A DNA stretch of 64,000 nucleotides from Membranipora membranacea (Eukaryota; Bryozoa; Gymnolaemata; Cheilostomatida; Membraniporidae), in NCBI GenBank assembly GCA_914767715.1, contig OU612072.1, positions 3,906,001 through 3,970,000 of the forward strand. The letters run 5' to 3'. Below, piece by piece: positions 47,401-56,400 of the stretch (the first letter of the stretch is position 1; every line of letters begins with the position of its first letter). The notes below the pieces were generated by a model. The model did not search any database. It saw only the letters and a list, made by a program, of their open reading frames with translations, and was not told the origin of the DNA. The position numbers were made by a program, and so were the translations under genes.

Positions 47401-50352
47401 ATTTGCAGGAGGGAAAGTGAAATATGTAGTTGACTATCATTTACTCAACTTCAATACTTACTTTCTTTCTTATATACTTACACCTTAGCTAGTGTAAGTG
47501 TTAGTTTGGTTCTAGTGTAAGTGTGCTTCTAGCCATCCCCCTAAACCTAAACCAGCCAAACTAAACTATAGTTTATATATTGTTTTCTTGCCCAGTACTA
47601 TAACTTAGTTCTTCATGTAGCGTTTATTCATCGTTACGCTTAGCTCGGTCTCCATAATGCTATGTGAAGCTACTCTAGCCTATATCACTGATGTATATTA
47701 TATGGCTCATGTTTACAGGAGGAGAAAATACAGAGAGAGAATGAAGAATCGCTCTCCAGGTTCGCTGGTACGTATCCCATAATGCCCTTTTTATAGTTTA
47801 GTGATAATAAATAGGCAAACCTTACAAGTCTTTCAATCGCTGAATCCTCTGATAATTTGATCATTGAATAAGATCAATTACCCCTCACATCTAACAGTCG
47901 ATAGCACACTGCTAGCAGATTGACTCTGTGATACAAGCCTCTCTGCACTGTAACGACATCGCTGCAAACTGGCCCAATTGACCTATTTTCATTTTGCCTA
48001 TAAAAGCTAACTCTTTCCCAGTGCGGGTGGGGTGACATTTCAGTTTGAGAACTCAGGCACATTTGAATTAGTTCAGTCGCTACAGCGCAAAGATAACCAA
48101 CCTGAACTGATAGGTTGCGCATGCGCAAAATGAGTCAATGGTATGATACAGCTATATATGTTACCATGATGAGATAATCCTAATCCTAACCCTGTGGGTT
48201 ATCTTAGTAGAAATCAATCGCAAGAGTTTCTACGAAGAGAGATTTTCATATACTGGGAGGTCTTTCAATTAAAAACAGCCAAAATCAATGTCAATCTGAT
48301 CACTGCTAGGGTCTCGTTCCCAAATTGCTCACTCAACAACGGAACTATATGTACATCCTTAACTGATGATTTTGGAACAGATTTTGTTGTTTGACTAAAA
48401 ATTCAAATGAGAGGTAATTTTGAGCAAAGTGATAGTGATAAGGTAAAGGTATCACATTTTATAAGTTAAAGACTCCCCTGGTATTTCTGTCACAAGTTTA
48501 TATTTTTTATCCTGTATACTTTGACCCGCAGAGCTAAGAAGACGTACAGAGGAGGAGACACAGACGTCTAAAGCTGCACCAGCTACTGATCAACAGAACT
48601 TCTCATTTAATCTTAACTCCAAACCTAAGGTATGACTTCAATGGCTCCTCAGTATGTGACTGAATATGACAATATGTGACAGGATGTGTCTGTATGTGAC
48701 GGAATATGACAGTAGGTGACAGGATGTGTCTGTATGTGACGGAATATGACAGTGTTAATTTCGTCCATGTTGTTGAAGTGAGTACAGGTTTTGAAGGTGG
48801 TTGATAATTGAATGCTGCTAACAGCCACCCTAGCACATATACCTACTATGGAACCTTCCAAAGTATCTACTTCCTTAATCCTGAAAGAAAAACTACCTGT
48901 TGGGTAAGTGTCCGTTAGCCTGATTAGTCTGATTGTATCAGTGACACTTACTTATCTGTTATTTTAGAAACCTGGATTCATATTCAGTCGGAGCAGAAAA
49001 TACATAGATGACTTTAAGAAGAGACACGCTAACATTAAAACAGAGCAGAGCGGGCCGACTAACTGTAAAAATCTATTATTTACTCCTATTAGTAAAGAAG
49101 CCGCCTCTAAACAAAAAGCCAAGGTAAGTACCCTCACTGATCACGTGATACAAGGTAAGTACCCACACTGACCACGTGATGTACTATGGTACGTACCCAC
49201 ACTGATCACGTGATGTACTATCGGCCAAGGTAAGTACCCACACTGATCACATAAGGTAAATACCCACACTGATCACGTGATGTACTATCGGCCAAGGTAA
49301 GTACCCACACTGATCATGTGATGTACTATCGGCCAAGGTAAGTACCCACACTGATCACGTGATGTACTATCGGTCAATGTAAGTACCCACACTGATCATG
49401 TGTTACAAGGTAAGTACCCACACTGATCACGTGATGTACTATCGGCCAAGGTAAGTACCCACACTGATCATGTGATGTACTATCGGCCAAGGTAAGTACC
49501 CACACTGATCACGTGATGTACAATCGGCCAAGGTAAGTACCTACACTCATCACGTGATGTACTATCGGCCAAGGTAAGTACCTACACTCATCACGTGATG
49601 TACTATCGCATGTATTCCTCTGATTGATAGAGAGTGAACTAATTCACTTTGCACAAGGAATTCGGTGTGACGGCCCTAGTTCAATTTTACTAATGAGGGG
49701 CGGGTGCATGTTAGGTACTCACACTAAATTGACGATCAGAGATACACATGATGATAGTGTAGTCTTGATGTCAGTGTGGTCAGTACCACTTTGCAAATGT
49801 TGAACACGTGATCTGTTAAAGGCATACGTTTGTCTCTGCAGCATAGGTCTTTGTAGTAGTTCACCTAGTCTTGGTTACAATAGGGGAAAACTATGGAGCC
49901 TGTCATCTGAGTCTATCTGTGTCAAATAGATTTCAGGTTTCGGGTTATCCTGAATTACAAGGGTAGCCCTAGCCCTGTTCACACGGCCACTGGTGGCCGT
50001 GTGAACAGGGCTAGGGTAACCCTTCTTGATTGAAGACATCGCCACAATTGCTATGCTGCAGAAATAGTCTTATATCTCAAGACTCTCACAGACAGAATGA
50101 GACCTATGAAAAGGATAAAAATAAGAAACCCCCCCCCCCTTCCAACATTATTCCTGTCATTGAGTTAGCAGCAATCTACTCCTCCGCTTTATCATTCTAA
50201 CAATTTTAATCCCCGTTTCTAAATATGAATGTTGTGATGAGATGTAATTGTGTCTTCTCCTGTACCATGTTTGAACTGTTTTCACGCCGAGACAGTAAAA
50301 CTAACATTGTATTTTATGTTAATTTTAGATATGGGAGAACATGGGAAAGTAA
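14425..50352 (+). CDS. CLSPN: Claspin homologue, checkpoint mediator, 28 coding exons
   Basis: Nuclear fork-associated adaptor through which ATR activates CHK1. Exons: 14425-14538, 14979-15223, 15584-16217, 16980-17141, 17871-17967, 18125-18384, 19393-19602, 19971-20278, 20623-20753, 21097-21208, 21755-21840, 22500-22619, 23070-23257, 40648-40897, 41235-41337, 41622-41701, 42132-42354, 42753-42875, 43290-43441, 44016-44101, 44591-44697, 45056-45232, 46029-46147, 46742-46896, 47719-47767, 48532-48629, 48968-49123, 50329-50352. All phases join; about 1522 residues. Family landmarks: [11 protein letters not shown] (about 408-418), [28 protein letters not shown], a CHK1-binding-type [21 protein letters not shown], then ADGDLHSD-like PDGDLHSD and RKFRWRNV. 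Start: ATG with purine at -3 and G at +4, after an in-frame stop. The last 8-codon exon is the least certain. Confidence 0.93.
15584..16217 (+). other. Ser/Asp-rich low-complexity exon of Claspin
   Basis: The largest Claspin exon encodes about 211 residues dominated by Ser, Asp, Lys and Glu, beginning with long poly-Ser runs broken by Asp. It carries several acidic SDSD clusters of CK2 type and basic KKRKKIKK stretches that could be nuclear localisation signals. Vertebrate Claspin also has a charged N-terminal third, but this poly-Ser run is specific to this gene as far as I can tell. Confidence 0.8.
18437..19140. mobile_element. Foldback MITE with ~330-bp arms and 5-bp target duplication
   Basis: Two long inverted arms, about 18437-18765 and 18775-19140, pair over nearly their full length. 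The ends read TCACAGAGTAAGGATA and its complement. TCATA flanks both sides (18432-18436 and 19141-19145), which fits a 5-bp target-site duplication. No coding capacity. It sits in a Claspin intron. The same end sequence recurs at 39690-39723 and near 59564. Confidence 0.88.
19971..20278 (+). other. SQ-cluster exon of Claspin (ATM/ATR target type)
   Basis: One exon of about 102 residues carries ten Ser-Gln dipeptides between roughly residues 10 and 85, nearly all preceded by Glu or Asp (ESQ or DSQ), in a quasi-repeat of ESQSQ and DSQSQ units. ATM and ATR prefer SQ/TQ, and an SQ/TQ cluster domain marks DNA-damage substrates. The periodic spacing suggests that the exon grew by internal duplication. 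Human Claspin has SQ sites, but I do not recall so tight a cluster at this position. Confidence 0.88.
21382..21425. repeat. 30-bp perfect palindrome with 7-bp flanking direct repeat
   Basis: A perfect 30-bp palindrome at 21389-21418 (half-site CAGAGACTATAGATA) is bracketed by GTAATAT on both sides. The direct repeat looks like a target-site duplication, so this may be a transposon reduced to its two termini. It is intronic in Claspin. Confidence 0.85.
22200..22285. repeat. Short inverted repeat in Claspin intron
   Basis: Arms containing GATCCAATTTGCCT and its complement are separated by about 55 bp. The same arm occurs alone near 50927, so this is probably a MITE remnant. Confidence 0.6.
23748..24375. 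repeat. Long direct repeat A, left copy (outer flank of the element)
   Basis: About 630 bp that aligns in the same orientation to 39657-40285. Shared landmarks include TTGCGCACAAAAATAG, TTACTACTAAAGATGCCC and AAAATGATAGCCAAAATTTCA, with moderate divergence. The left copy is itself bracketed by a shorter direct repeat (about 23636-23747 and 24410-24527). Confidence 0.85.
24701..24780. repeat. Left inverted arm of the composite transposon
   Basis: This arm pairs with 39477-39557 in inverted orientation over about 80 bp with scattered mismatches and small gaps. It contains TTAA at 24718-24721. It could be terminal or subterminal. Confidence 0.7.
25138..26870 (+). CDS. Small protein with P2X7-tail (ballast-type) cysteine-rich domain, transposon cargo
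   Basis: Three exons with canonical junctions and joining phases: 25138-25275, 25865-26084, 26605-26870; 207 residues. Exon 1 encodes a Ser/Gln/Glu-rich leader. Exon 2 has [11 protein letters not shown], then [10 protein letters not shown], a further Cys in DIRCMAD, and [12 protein letters not shown]. Exon 3 has [11 protein letters not shown] and [12 protein letters not shown]. This pattern (WC-x-CG-x-C, CC, C, a YR...W stretch, then PSC...R) matches the zinc-binding C-terminal domain of the P2X7 receptor, which also occurs as a free-standing domain in invertebrates. There are no membrane segments, so this is not a receptor. It lies within the inverted arms and converges on the transposase. 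Its role is unknown; a DNA- or partner-binding accessory protein is one guess. Confidence 0.82.
25400..25443. repeat. 15-bp perfect inverted repeat
   Basis: The arms CAATGAACTAAACCT and the exact complement are separated by 14 nt. Located in intron 1 of the P2X7-tail-type gene. Confidence 0.78.
27155..28025. repeat. Internal direct repeat C, left copy, with expanded units
   Basis: This region aligns in the same orientation to 37628-38050, inside intron 1 of the transposase. Shared landmarks: ATGTTTTGTCTGT, TGTAACTATTTTTAG, GACTGGCAGGTTTCCGT-type and AGAATTTCCCGACA. In this copy one segment has been amplified (see 27390-27865). Confidence 0.85.
27390..27865. repeat. ~160-bp tandem repeat, 3 copies
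   Basis: Three units start at about 27390, 27551 and 27711. Each carries GTTGATAAACAGCAT, a CTGGCTGATAGCC block, AACAGACTTTT and GCCCATGCTGGCTATG-type ends. The single-copy equivalent lies at about 37860-38010. Confidence 0.85.
28118..29400. repeat. 152/164-bp minisatellite with alternating unit types, 8 full copies
   Basis: The landmark CCCTTCATCGGTGCTTTCCC recurs near 28148, 28312, 28476, 28640, 28792, 28956, 29110 and 29265, with related single copies at about 27905 and 29405. Units alternate between GACGGGGATTTGCC and GGCGGGGATATGCC types, a dimeric higher-order pattern. On the minus strand each unit encodes the [14 protein letters not shown] tail followed by a stop. The other half resembles the exon 1/intron 1 donor of the P2X7-tail gene (CACAGCAG then GTAGGAAATAAAAATG at 25268-25291). 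The array sits between the two convergent genes. Confidence 0.9.
29377..29703 (-). pseudogene. Out-of-frame RG-rich C-terminal tail of the transposase
   Basis: A 108-codon open frame directly follows the A-run at 29713-29721, one frame away from the transposase. It encodes SRGRGRGRG-type sequence, two imperfect copies of a block ending KQPGRGR-SS, and a basic end [14 protein letters not shown] before the stop. That end is the part copied in the neighbouring minisatellite. It was probably once in frame with the transposase and was lost by a one-base change in the homopolymer. A sequencing error there would look the same. Confidence 0.6.
29676..38422 (-). CDS. THAP-domain DDE transposase, Kolobok-like, 13 exons, one phase conflict
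   Basis: Exons: 38422-38199, 37192-37049, 36652-36105, 35559-35502, 34992-34764, 34431-34334, 33985-33681, 32824-32651, 32191-32005, 31612-31340, 31101-30933, 30294-30140, 29863-29676. The N-terminus is a THAP zinc finger ([17 protein letters not shown], then VLPGYVVP). A Pro/Ser-rich linker follows, then a Cys-rich segment ([18 protein letters not shown]). The DDE-type core has [47 protein letters not shown] and [12 protein letters not shown], so Asp, Asp and Glu are all visible. Phases join throughout except 34334 to 33985, which is one base out: either a frameshift or a missed small exon. After a nine-A run at about 29713-29721 the frame stops at 29676, while an adjacent frame stays open into an RGRG-rich tail. 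Confidence 0.8.
30393..30445. repeat. Hairpin-forming inverted repeat
   Basis: The arms AAGCACTTG and CAGACAGGTTT pair with their complements across an 8-nt loop, separated by small bulges, giving a stem of about 20 pairs. It lies in the transposase intron between 30933 and 30294. Confidence 0.75.
30485..30552. repeat. 23-bp tandem repeat, 3 copies
   Basis: Three near-identical units, TTTCAGTGTGATTCCCACGG plus CAA, with period 23. Located in a transposase intron. Confidence 0.88.
35137..35418. mobile_element. hAT-type MITE copy, degraded ends
   Basis: Starts CAGGGCTGCCCAAC and ends near GGTTGGGCACCC. It aligns to 45495-45834 over most of its length, with shared GCGGCCC, AAAATCGCGTAGT and TTTGTACAATAATAAGGAA. 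A G-run of about 14 interrupts it. I find no clear 8-bp target duplication here. It lies within a transposase intron, so it inserted into the larger element. Confidence 0.8.
35827..35871. repeat. Perfect 16-bp inverted repeat with 13-nt loop
   Basis: The arms ACTCCTCTATGGTATT and the exact complement lie at 35827-35842 and 35856-35871. The stem is too short for a typical microRNA precursor; it is probably a MITE remnant. Confidence 0.8.
37319..37386. mobile_element. Short MITE with GTAGCCTTGTTCACAC-type ends
   Basis: Left arm 37319-37338 and right arm 37367-37386 are imperfect 20-bp inverted repeats (GTAGCCTTGT-CACA-GCC). The ends resemble the 24-bp perfect palindrome at 49967-50016, so both probably belong to one family. 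Confidence 0.6.
37628..38050. repeat. Internal direct repeat C, right copy
   Basis: Lies in intron 1 of the transposase and aligns in the same orientation to 27155-28025, but without the threefold amplification. Together the two copies bracket the transposase body. Confidence 0.82.
38898..38940. repeat. 18-bp perfect inverted repeat
   Basis: The arms CACAGGTCTACTCCAAAA and the exact complement are separated by TCCCAGG. A partial copy of the right half lies at about 38758-38790. Located upstream of the transposase start, inside the element. Confidence 0.8.
39477..39557. repeat. Right inverted arm of the composite transposon
   Basis: Inverted partner of 24701-24780. The minus-strand reading shows CATGTGAGCAAGATACAGC followed by a GTGAAAT-like stretch, and TTAATTAA lies near its outer part. 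Confidence 0.7.
39657..40285. repeat. Long direct repeat A, right copy
   Basis: This partner of 23748-24375 lies outside the right inverted arm of the element. It is interrupted by a 34-bp palindromic MITE remnant at 39690-39723. Same-orientation copies outside inverted arms suggest insertion into a pre-existing repeat family or a duplication; they do not look like LTRs. Confidence 0.82.
39690..39723. mobile_element. 34-bp palindrome, terminal remnant of the 18437-19140 MITE family
   Basis: TCACAGAGTAAGGATA, two bases, then its complement. The 16-bp arms are identical to the termini of the foldback MITE at 18437-19140, so only the ends remain. It interrupts direct repeat A (right copy). Confidence 0.82.
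42132..42354 (+). other. CHK1-binding motif exon of Claspin
   Basis: The exon contains [15 protein letters not shown], close to the vertebrate repeat with core E-x-x-x-L-C-S/T-G-x-F whose phosphorylated Ser/Thr binds CHK1. About 18 residues upstream, [12 protein letters not shown] looks like a diverged second copy without the Cys-Ser-Gly core. Vertebrates have three copies, so this protein has one clear copy and perhaps one decayed copy. Confidence 0.82.
45495..45834. mobile_element. hAT-type MITE with perfect 8-bp target duplication
   Basis: 340 bp, starting CAGGGCTGCCCAAC and ending GTTGGGCACCCCTG. AGCTAGAC is present immediately on both sides (45487-45494 and 45835-45842). Eight-base target duplications and CAG...CTG ends are the hAT signature. 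It has no coding capacity. The flanks look like a tRNA-derived SINE with the B-box-like GGTTCAAATCC at about 45859-45869, so this MITE seems to have split a SINE in a Claspin intron. Confidence 0.92.
46891..47325. repeat. 29-bp minisatellite, 15 copies, each carrying a 5' splice site
   Basis: The unit starts CAGAGGGTAAGTCATCGATA and has period 29 exactly, with 15 copies. The first copy overlaps the end of Claspin exon 46742-46896, so CAGAGG before the junction and GTAAGT after it are both repeated. Every later copy keeps GTAAGT or GTGAGT. Reading past the first donor meets an in-frame TAA after ten codons, so use of any later donor would truncate Claspin. Confidence 0.95.
48650..48752. repeat. 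~41-bp tandem repeat near a Claspin 5' splice site
   Basis: Two nearly identical units (GTGACAGGATGTGTCTGTAT followed by GTGACGGAATATGACAG) plus a degenerate third. It begins about 20 bp after the donor of exon 48532-48629. Confidence 0.8.
49124..49609. repeat. ~41-bp minisatellite, 13 copies, with 5' splice sites and CACGTG boxes
   Basis: The first copy begins exactly at the donor of exon 48968-49123 (AAG then GTAAGTACC). Donor-like starts recur near 49155, 49189, 49230, 49256, 49297, 49338, 49379, 49410, 49451, 49492, 49533 and 49574. Most units also contain TCACGTGAT; nine have an intact CACGTG E-box. GCCAAG, the last six exon bases, is included in several units, so the repeat has captured the exon edge. 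Confidence 0.94.
49967..50016. repeat. 24-bp perfect inverted repeat with 2-nt spacer
   Basis: Arms at 49967-49990 and 49993-50016 (CCCTAGCCCTGTTCACACGG and onwards) are exact complements. A few further outer bases also pair. This near-perfect cruciform or hairpin lies in the last Claspin intron, and its ends resemble the MITE at 37319-37386. Confidence 0.9.
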
Positions 50353-53300
50353 AACCGATCTGTCAACAACATCCAACACACCGGGACTTACTCTGACTCA
50401 TATTATTTCTAGATTAGATTTTTATATATTCGCTACCAAAATTACAAACTAAGTGTTTATTGATTATTTATGTCTTCTTATATATTCATCATATTTTAAA
50501 CAGTCTGAAATACGGTTGATGTCTCTCCGTATTGATTGCAAATTTGTTCAGTGTTTTTAAAACTGAGCAACCCTCAATATGAGCCCGGACTAAGCTTCCC
50601 GATTGGTCAGTGTAAAACTTCCCACACAGTTATCACACACACAAATTGCTGGTAGCGATCACATGATGGAATCATGATTTTGCTGTTTATATTTAACTTG
50701 CTGGGCTTAGCTAGTGCTATTGATGTATTCGTGATTTTTATGACATAACATCCCTTGTTCGCATGTTAGAATGTTTTTCTTATCAGCCCAGATACCAGAC
50801 CATGACAATAGATGCCAATATATGTCCTTGAGATGAAATTATGATTATTTACAAAGGAGCAAAATTTAAAACTATCCTTACCTGACCCAGTTTGCTGATA
50901 GCAGCTAAGTCATAAATCAAGTATGATCCAATTTGCCTGCATTCCAGTTGTTCAGATTCTTCTTGTGTGCTGCTGCTGCTGCCGGCTCAATCTCCGGATG
51001 AAGGCACCTTGGTTCTCAATCTGAGACATCCATGGTTCAGCGTTTAAAGAACCTGGTTGGAACAATCCATTGCAATTGTGAAGAATATCACACAATGGAA
51101 TTACCCTTCACCACCAATAATTATCATTACCAGGTCTACGCCCGCCACACATTACAGTAGTAGACTTAGTTTTATGAACTACCACATCTCTTTTTATTGG
51201 ACGCGTCAAACTAAAATCCTCCATGCCTCTCAGGGTCAGCTAGAATTATTTAGATGGGGGGAAGTGATTGTAGCCTCCTCATGTATGCAGGAATTGTTAG
51301 ACAACACCCTTCTGTTTACAACTTGACTTGTCTGCTTTTCTTGCATTCGGTCCTGCATTTTGAATTGAGAAGAGAAAAAAGCATCATTTTTATAGCTTGT
51401 AGGACTTATTTCTGTGTTTTGGGTTTCTCAGCACATCTGTTGGGAAAGTTGTTAACAAATCGCAATAGTCACTTTCAGTCTCGCCGTCATGTTCTCTATC
51501 GGACGACGGCCAAATAAGGAGATTCATAGACTGTATTTTTGAACGTAATTATGAATGTATGTATGTATGAACGTACATATGTATGTATGATTTTTATTCG
51601 TCACATTTTCTGAGAAAAAAATGTTTGTATTTGGAGTTCTGATAAAACTTGTAAAATTTGATATCTCATAGTTAGGCCTACTACAAAAGTGTATGGGTAA
51701 AATATTTGTACGACTATTACTGCTGAAAAATACTATTGAAATATCTAATACAATCCCCTCTAAAGCTTTTGGTAGGGATCTGGAGTCAATGTTTGATAGT
51801 TTGGCTGCGACCTAGTCTGAGCCCCCCAGACTATTGCCCCCCCCCAGTAAATGCAGCTTACAATATACGTACACCATGAAGAACAGGTGATGGTGATTTA
51901 GCTAGGGCAAAAACATATTAAAGTTATTTTTAATATATAGCATAGATTATCTTTAATATAGTAGGCCTACATTGGAGTACTGAGATAATGGATTAATTCA
52001 AAGGTGACAAGAAGAGCATGCTCATTCCGATTAGAATTCAGATTACTGGTTAAATTTATGATTCAATCAGGCCATGGTGTATATATTTGTCTAAGTTGGA
52101 CATTTTGTATAAGGATCATCAAAGATAGAGCAAAAAGTGGCTACCGGTTGAACTGAAATTACTGATATCAGAAGTAATTTATAGAAATCATAATTTCAAG
52201 TAATGGTGATATTCTCGTATATAGTTATGATAACCCTACATACAGGGATTATCTATATAGTTATAGTATATGTATATACTTATGCTAACTCTACGTACAG
52301 GGATAATCTATGCTGTCAATTGTTCAGCTACTGATAGATTGCAACTGGTTTAATAATTAAAAAATAAGCTGATGTACTTATCCAGAATAAATGTATCCAT
52401 TTAACAAACACACTTTCAGTTGAGCTACAAAGCATCATATAAGCATCTATAAGCTCAAAGCTGTAACACATTGTGTTGCCTTGAAATATATATATTTGAC
52501 AGCCATTCTGTTTTAGGCAAACATTTTCTGTTATGATATTTTACGGTATAGTACAATAAAACATAACATAATGTAATAAAAGAAAGAAGACATTGTTATT
52601 GTTGAGTGATTACCAATAATTGATCAATTGAATCTGAATGATTTGAGCTATTTTTTAATGTCATCGCACAGGGATACTTAATATCACATTTCAGGAGCAG
52701 ACAATATAACATTTTGAGGATGTTTGATACGCAAAGAGTAAACAAAGTCATCAGCAATCTTATGGTTTCTGATATCCAATCACATCAAGGCCAGACGCAC
52801 TGAGTGCCTGTATTCCAGGCTTGTGTTATATCTGTTATCTTATGTGGCTTCTCTGTTGCAAACCTGATGAGAAGAATACAGAAAGACGACATTAACAATC
52901 CCCTATATAATATAATTTATTATATATATATATAATATATTATATATATATATAATATAACTGGCGCTGTAGTGAGTCACCAATAGCTTGACCAGCGTTC
53001 TCAACAATCAGATTTGTGTGAATTCACCAGTTTATCAAATTGTTCAGATTCCTTCTTGCAAAGCCTTCTCTGTCAGAATTTAGAGTTATTATATATGTTT
53101 GTACTCATAGGAGTCAAGAGTGGTCTGGATGTTAAGAGTAGGGACAGGTCTGTTCTGATCAGGACAATAGATACAGGAGGTCTACTGTGTGCTTGCATGC
53201 AGTATGAAAATCCCCCTCTGCCCCAATTAGAAAAAGAGTAGCCGGGAACGGGTATAGGGTACTACTCCTCACAAGCCACCTGCACTTAAGGGAGCCATTA

Positions 53301-53489
53301 AATAGGGCGAGCGTTAAATAAGAACTAGTGTTGTTTCATATCTGTATTCAGACTCCCTCTGAAACTTAGCCAAGTCACTGATACCACAGTACACCATTAT
53401 CCACCACCTCGTATTTAGTCTTAGCTGTTGATGGGATATGATACGATGGTCTTCAGTTTTCACTTTAAAAAACCATATTTTGCGGCAGT
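50353..53489. other. Convergent intergenic region, Claspin / fucosyltransferase
   Basis: Non-coding sequence between the Claspin stop (50350-50352) and the fucosyltransferase stop (53490). It must hold both 3' UTRs. A GTAT/ATGT microsatellite lies near 51555-51590 and a (TA)n palindromic tract near 52905-52960. Short ORFs at 51057-51517 have no recognisable domains. Confidence 0.55.
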
Positions 53490-56400
53490 TTACTGATAAT
53501 GTCTCCTCACTAACCTGCAAAGTTCGCAGTTCGCAGACTCCCATCTTATAACATGAGTATTTCTCCATGAGTGGTACTTGTTATATAGGGTATCATTAGC
53601 CGCTGAAATAGTTAAATCAATTTATCAGACTGGACCACTAACTAAACTAACTAACTAACTCACTAACTAAACTAAACAGCAATACAAATAACACTAGTTT
53701 CAAAAATTTGGTTTGAAATCTTTCTCTTCACATGCTGAAAATGTGTTCAACTCAAGAGCCGACTCATTGAAAAGCACTCATTCACGGCAGCAGGTGTAAC
53801 AGCAGTGGCATGGCTGTCCCTCTGCTTTGCTCCCCGTCCTTTCCTCTGGGTAACCCCCCTTCTTTGTTATCCGTCCATGTGTCACCCACCCCTGTATGAC
53901 CCCTCCTCTTTGTCACCCCCCTCTTTGTGTGACTCTTCCCCTTTTTGACCCCGTCCTCCTAGTGGCCTCTCACCTCTGTGACCTCCCCTCCTTTTGACCG
54001 ACCCCCCGGGTGGCCTTCCCCTTTCATCCTTGTCTCATCTTCCTATCAATGATTCTAACTTACCAAGTACATGGAGATATTCTGCTAGTTTTTGTGGGCA
54101 GAGAAAATCATCTACATGTATAAAAGAGTGAGGAGGAGCTACGCGCTCATACACTTTACGAGCTGCACCCATAGCTATCGGTACCTGTAAAAGTAACATA
54201 AACAAAGAAATATGAACACTGAGGATGTGATGTGTCTAAACTTGTGGGAAATCAATGTACGATGGCATTTGGAACAGCTGTGTTGCTATTTAGATCAGCG
54301 AATCTGAGTGTGAAGGTTGAATACATTTGGCTTGGACGGGGTCAAGTTTGGACGGGCCAAATTTGGACGGGGCCAAGTTGCCCCGTTTTTACACTCACAG
54401 AACTTGAACTCATGTAAAATGCAAAATTGTGATAGTTCTTTGAGATTTATTGGTTTTCCACTGACAAATTAAATAAGCCTTTCTTACCAATCCATCTGTA
54501 AGGGCTTTCCAGAATTTCTCAGTGATATACTCCTGACACAGAGAATTCTCAAAGGCGAGATAAAACTTATATTTACGCCTCATTTGCATTGTACATTTAG
54601 GTTCTCTCTGACACGGGTCACCATGTGTTTTATTACATCTCCCTACAATGTCAACCTGTATAAAAGAAACATTTCATAATAGGAACTCTGTTATAACCAG
54701 TACCCTCCACAATTGTAATGCTTTGAGTCATGTTATATATTAATCTTTGTCAGAATGTACAGAAATTTTAATTATAATACTGACAAAATATGTTTTGTTT
54801 GTTTGTGATTACTTAAATTTGTCGATCAAGATAGATATATCAATATAGAGAGGATTACCTGGATATACTTATTAAGCTCTTCCTTATATTCATTCCTTTT
54901 CCTTGACCCACAATTTGACACCGTCCATAATATGTGTCTGGACTTTTCTTTACCATAGTCTATAAAAGTAGCTCATGATTGTCAAAGTTTTGTGATTTTA
55001 TGGGGTTTTTTTGTGGACAGACTTTATGTCAGCTTTTACTCTGAACGATTACCCCGCAGTCATATTAAAGAAGATGAGCTTTCATTTTGTATATATATAG
55101 ATATCATACTATAACTGGCGGCTGACCACTCTAGGCAACTAAACACCCTCCATAATGCAATTCTTGATTTTAGTTTACCATTGTCAATAAAAGCGTGCCA
55201 GTTCAAGATTGTTAATCAGTAATGAATTTTTCATTTTTTGGGTAAGGAACACTGAATATCATACCATACCTGGCAGTTGATCACTCTTTGGGACAGGCAG
55301 TTTCTGGGTGTGCCCGTATGGATAGAATATATCAGAATCTTTTTGAAACGTTGTAGTGTAGTTAAACATGTATCTGGCAAATGCAAGCTTATCGCCGGTT
55401 AATCCTGCTGGCTGAGGCTCTCGAGCAAAGAACATTCTGACTTGATCGCTGTGTCCTCTTTCTGCAGGCCACGCTCCCCAATCTCTGGAAACGAAATATT
55501 ACTTTATTACATAATAATGAAATCCCAGCTGAGACGATAAATATTGTGGTAAGAGATGTCAGAGAAATTCCTGGAAGGCTCCGAAATTATGTTGATAGAA
55601 TAATATCATCATAAAGTATGTCTACACTTAGCCTCTTCAGCTCTAGAACATCTAGTAGTAAATCAACTAAGATAAAAAATTATTTCGGCGAATATGTTGG
55701 GACCTATGTTACTGAGCTCAAAATATTACTGCATGACACTCTCATTCAATCGCTCAATCAGACAAAAAATTATTGCCTTTTAATTCTAGCACCCTTATAT
55801 GGCCTTAGTTTGACTCACCGGAAATATTCTAGGTATATTGTACCGTTCTCGCGTTTTTTGATGAATCTCGGAGCTTCAAACATAAGCATATCAGCGTCTT
55901 TAAATCTCGCCTTATCATTTATAACCTGGCATTGATGGGGACAGTGTGAGAAATCGGCTTCATTCATCTTAAACCACCAGTTTGGGCGGTCGTGAAGTTT
56001 GTGATAGAGTAATATAGTTACTGGTTTAAGGGGAGTTGTCTCAACTTGTTTGGTGACAGTCTGGTCGGACTGTGACTGAGACTGGGAGGTTACATTGGTC
56101 AGCATGCGAATGTCTGTAACACAATTAGTACAGTTATAAGTCTCTAACTAAATTATGTTTTCAGTTGATGTATTTGAATTTGGGAAGCTCCAGCAGAGAT
56201 TGTGGAAAAACAGACACGCCTCCATAAAGGTGAGATGAAAAGCGTACAGAGCTGTGGTACTTTCAAAACTCTTCTATTGAGCTGAAGCGTGGATGATATA
56301 CAGGTGACAAGTGAAAAACTGTGCTTTCATGATGAGACAACTGAAGGACATAATGAGTGTAAAGTGGTATGACAAAATCACAAATGAATAATTGAAATGA

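Noticed and set aside
46891-49609. CRISPR-like regularly spaced repeats
   Set aside because: The units are contiguous tandem repeats without unique spacers, start at splice donors of a eukaryotic gene, and have no cas genes nearby.
51057-51517. Overlapping plus-strand ORFs between Claspin and the fucosyltransferase gene
   Set aside because: No domain, no codon pattern and no plausible splice partners; most likely chance open frames in intergenic DNA.
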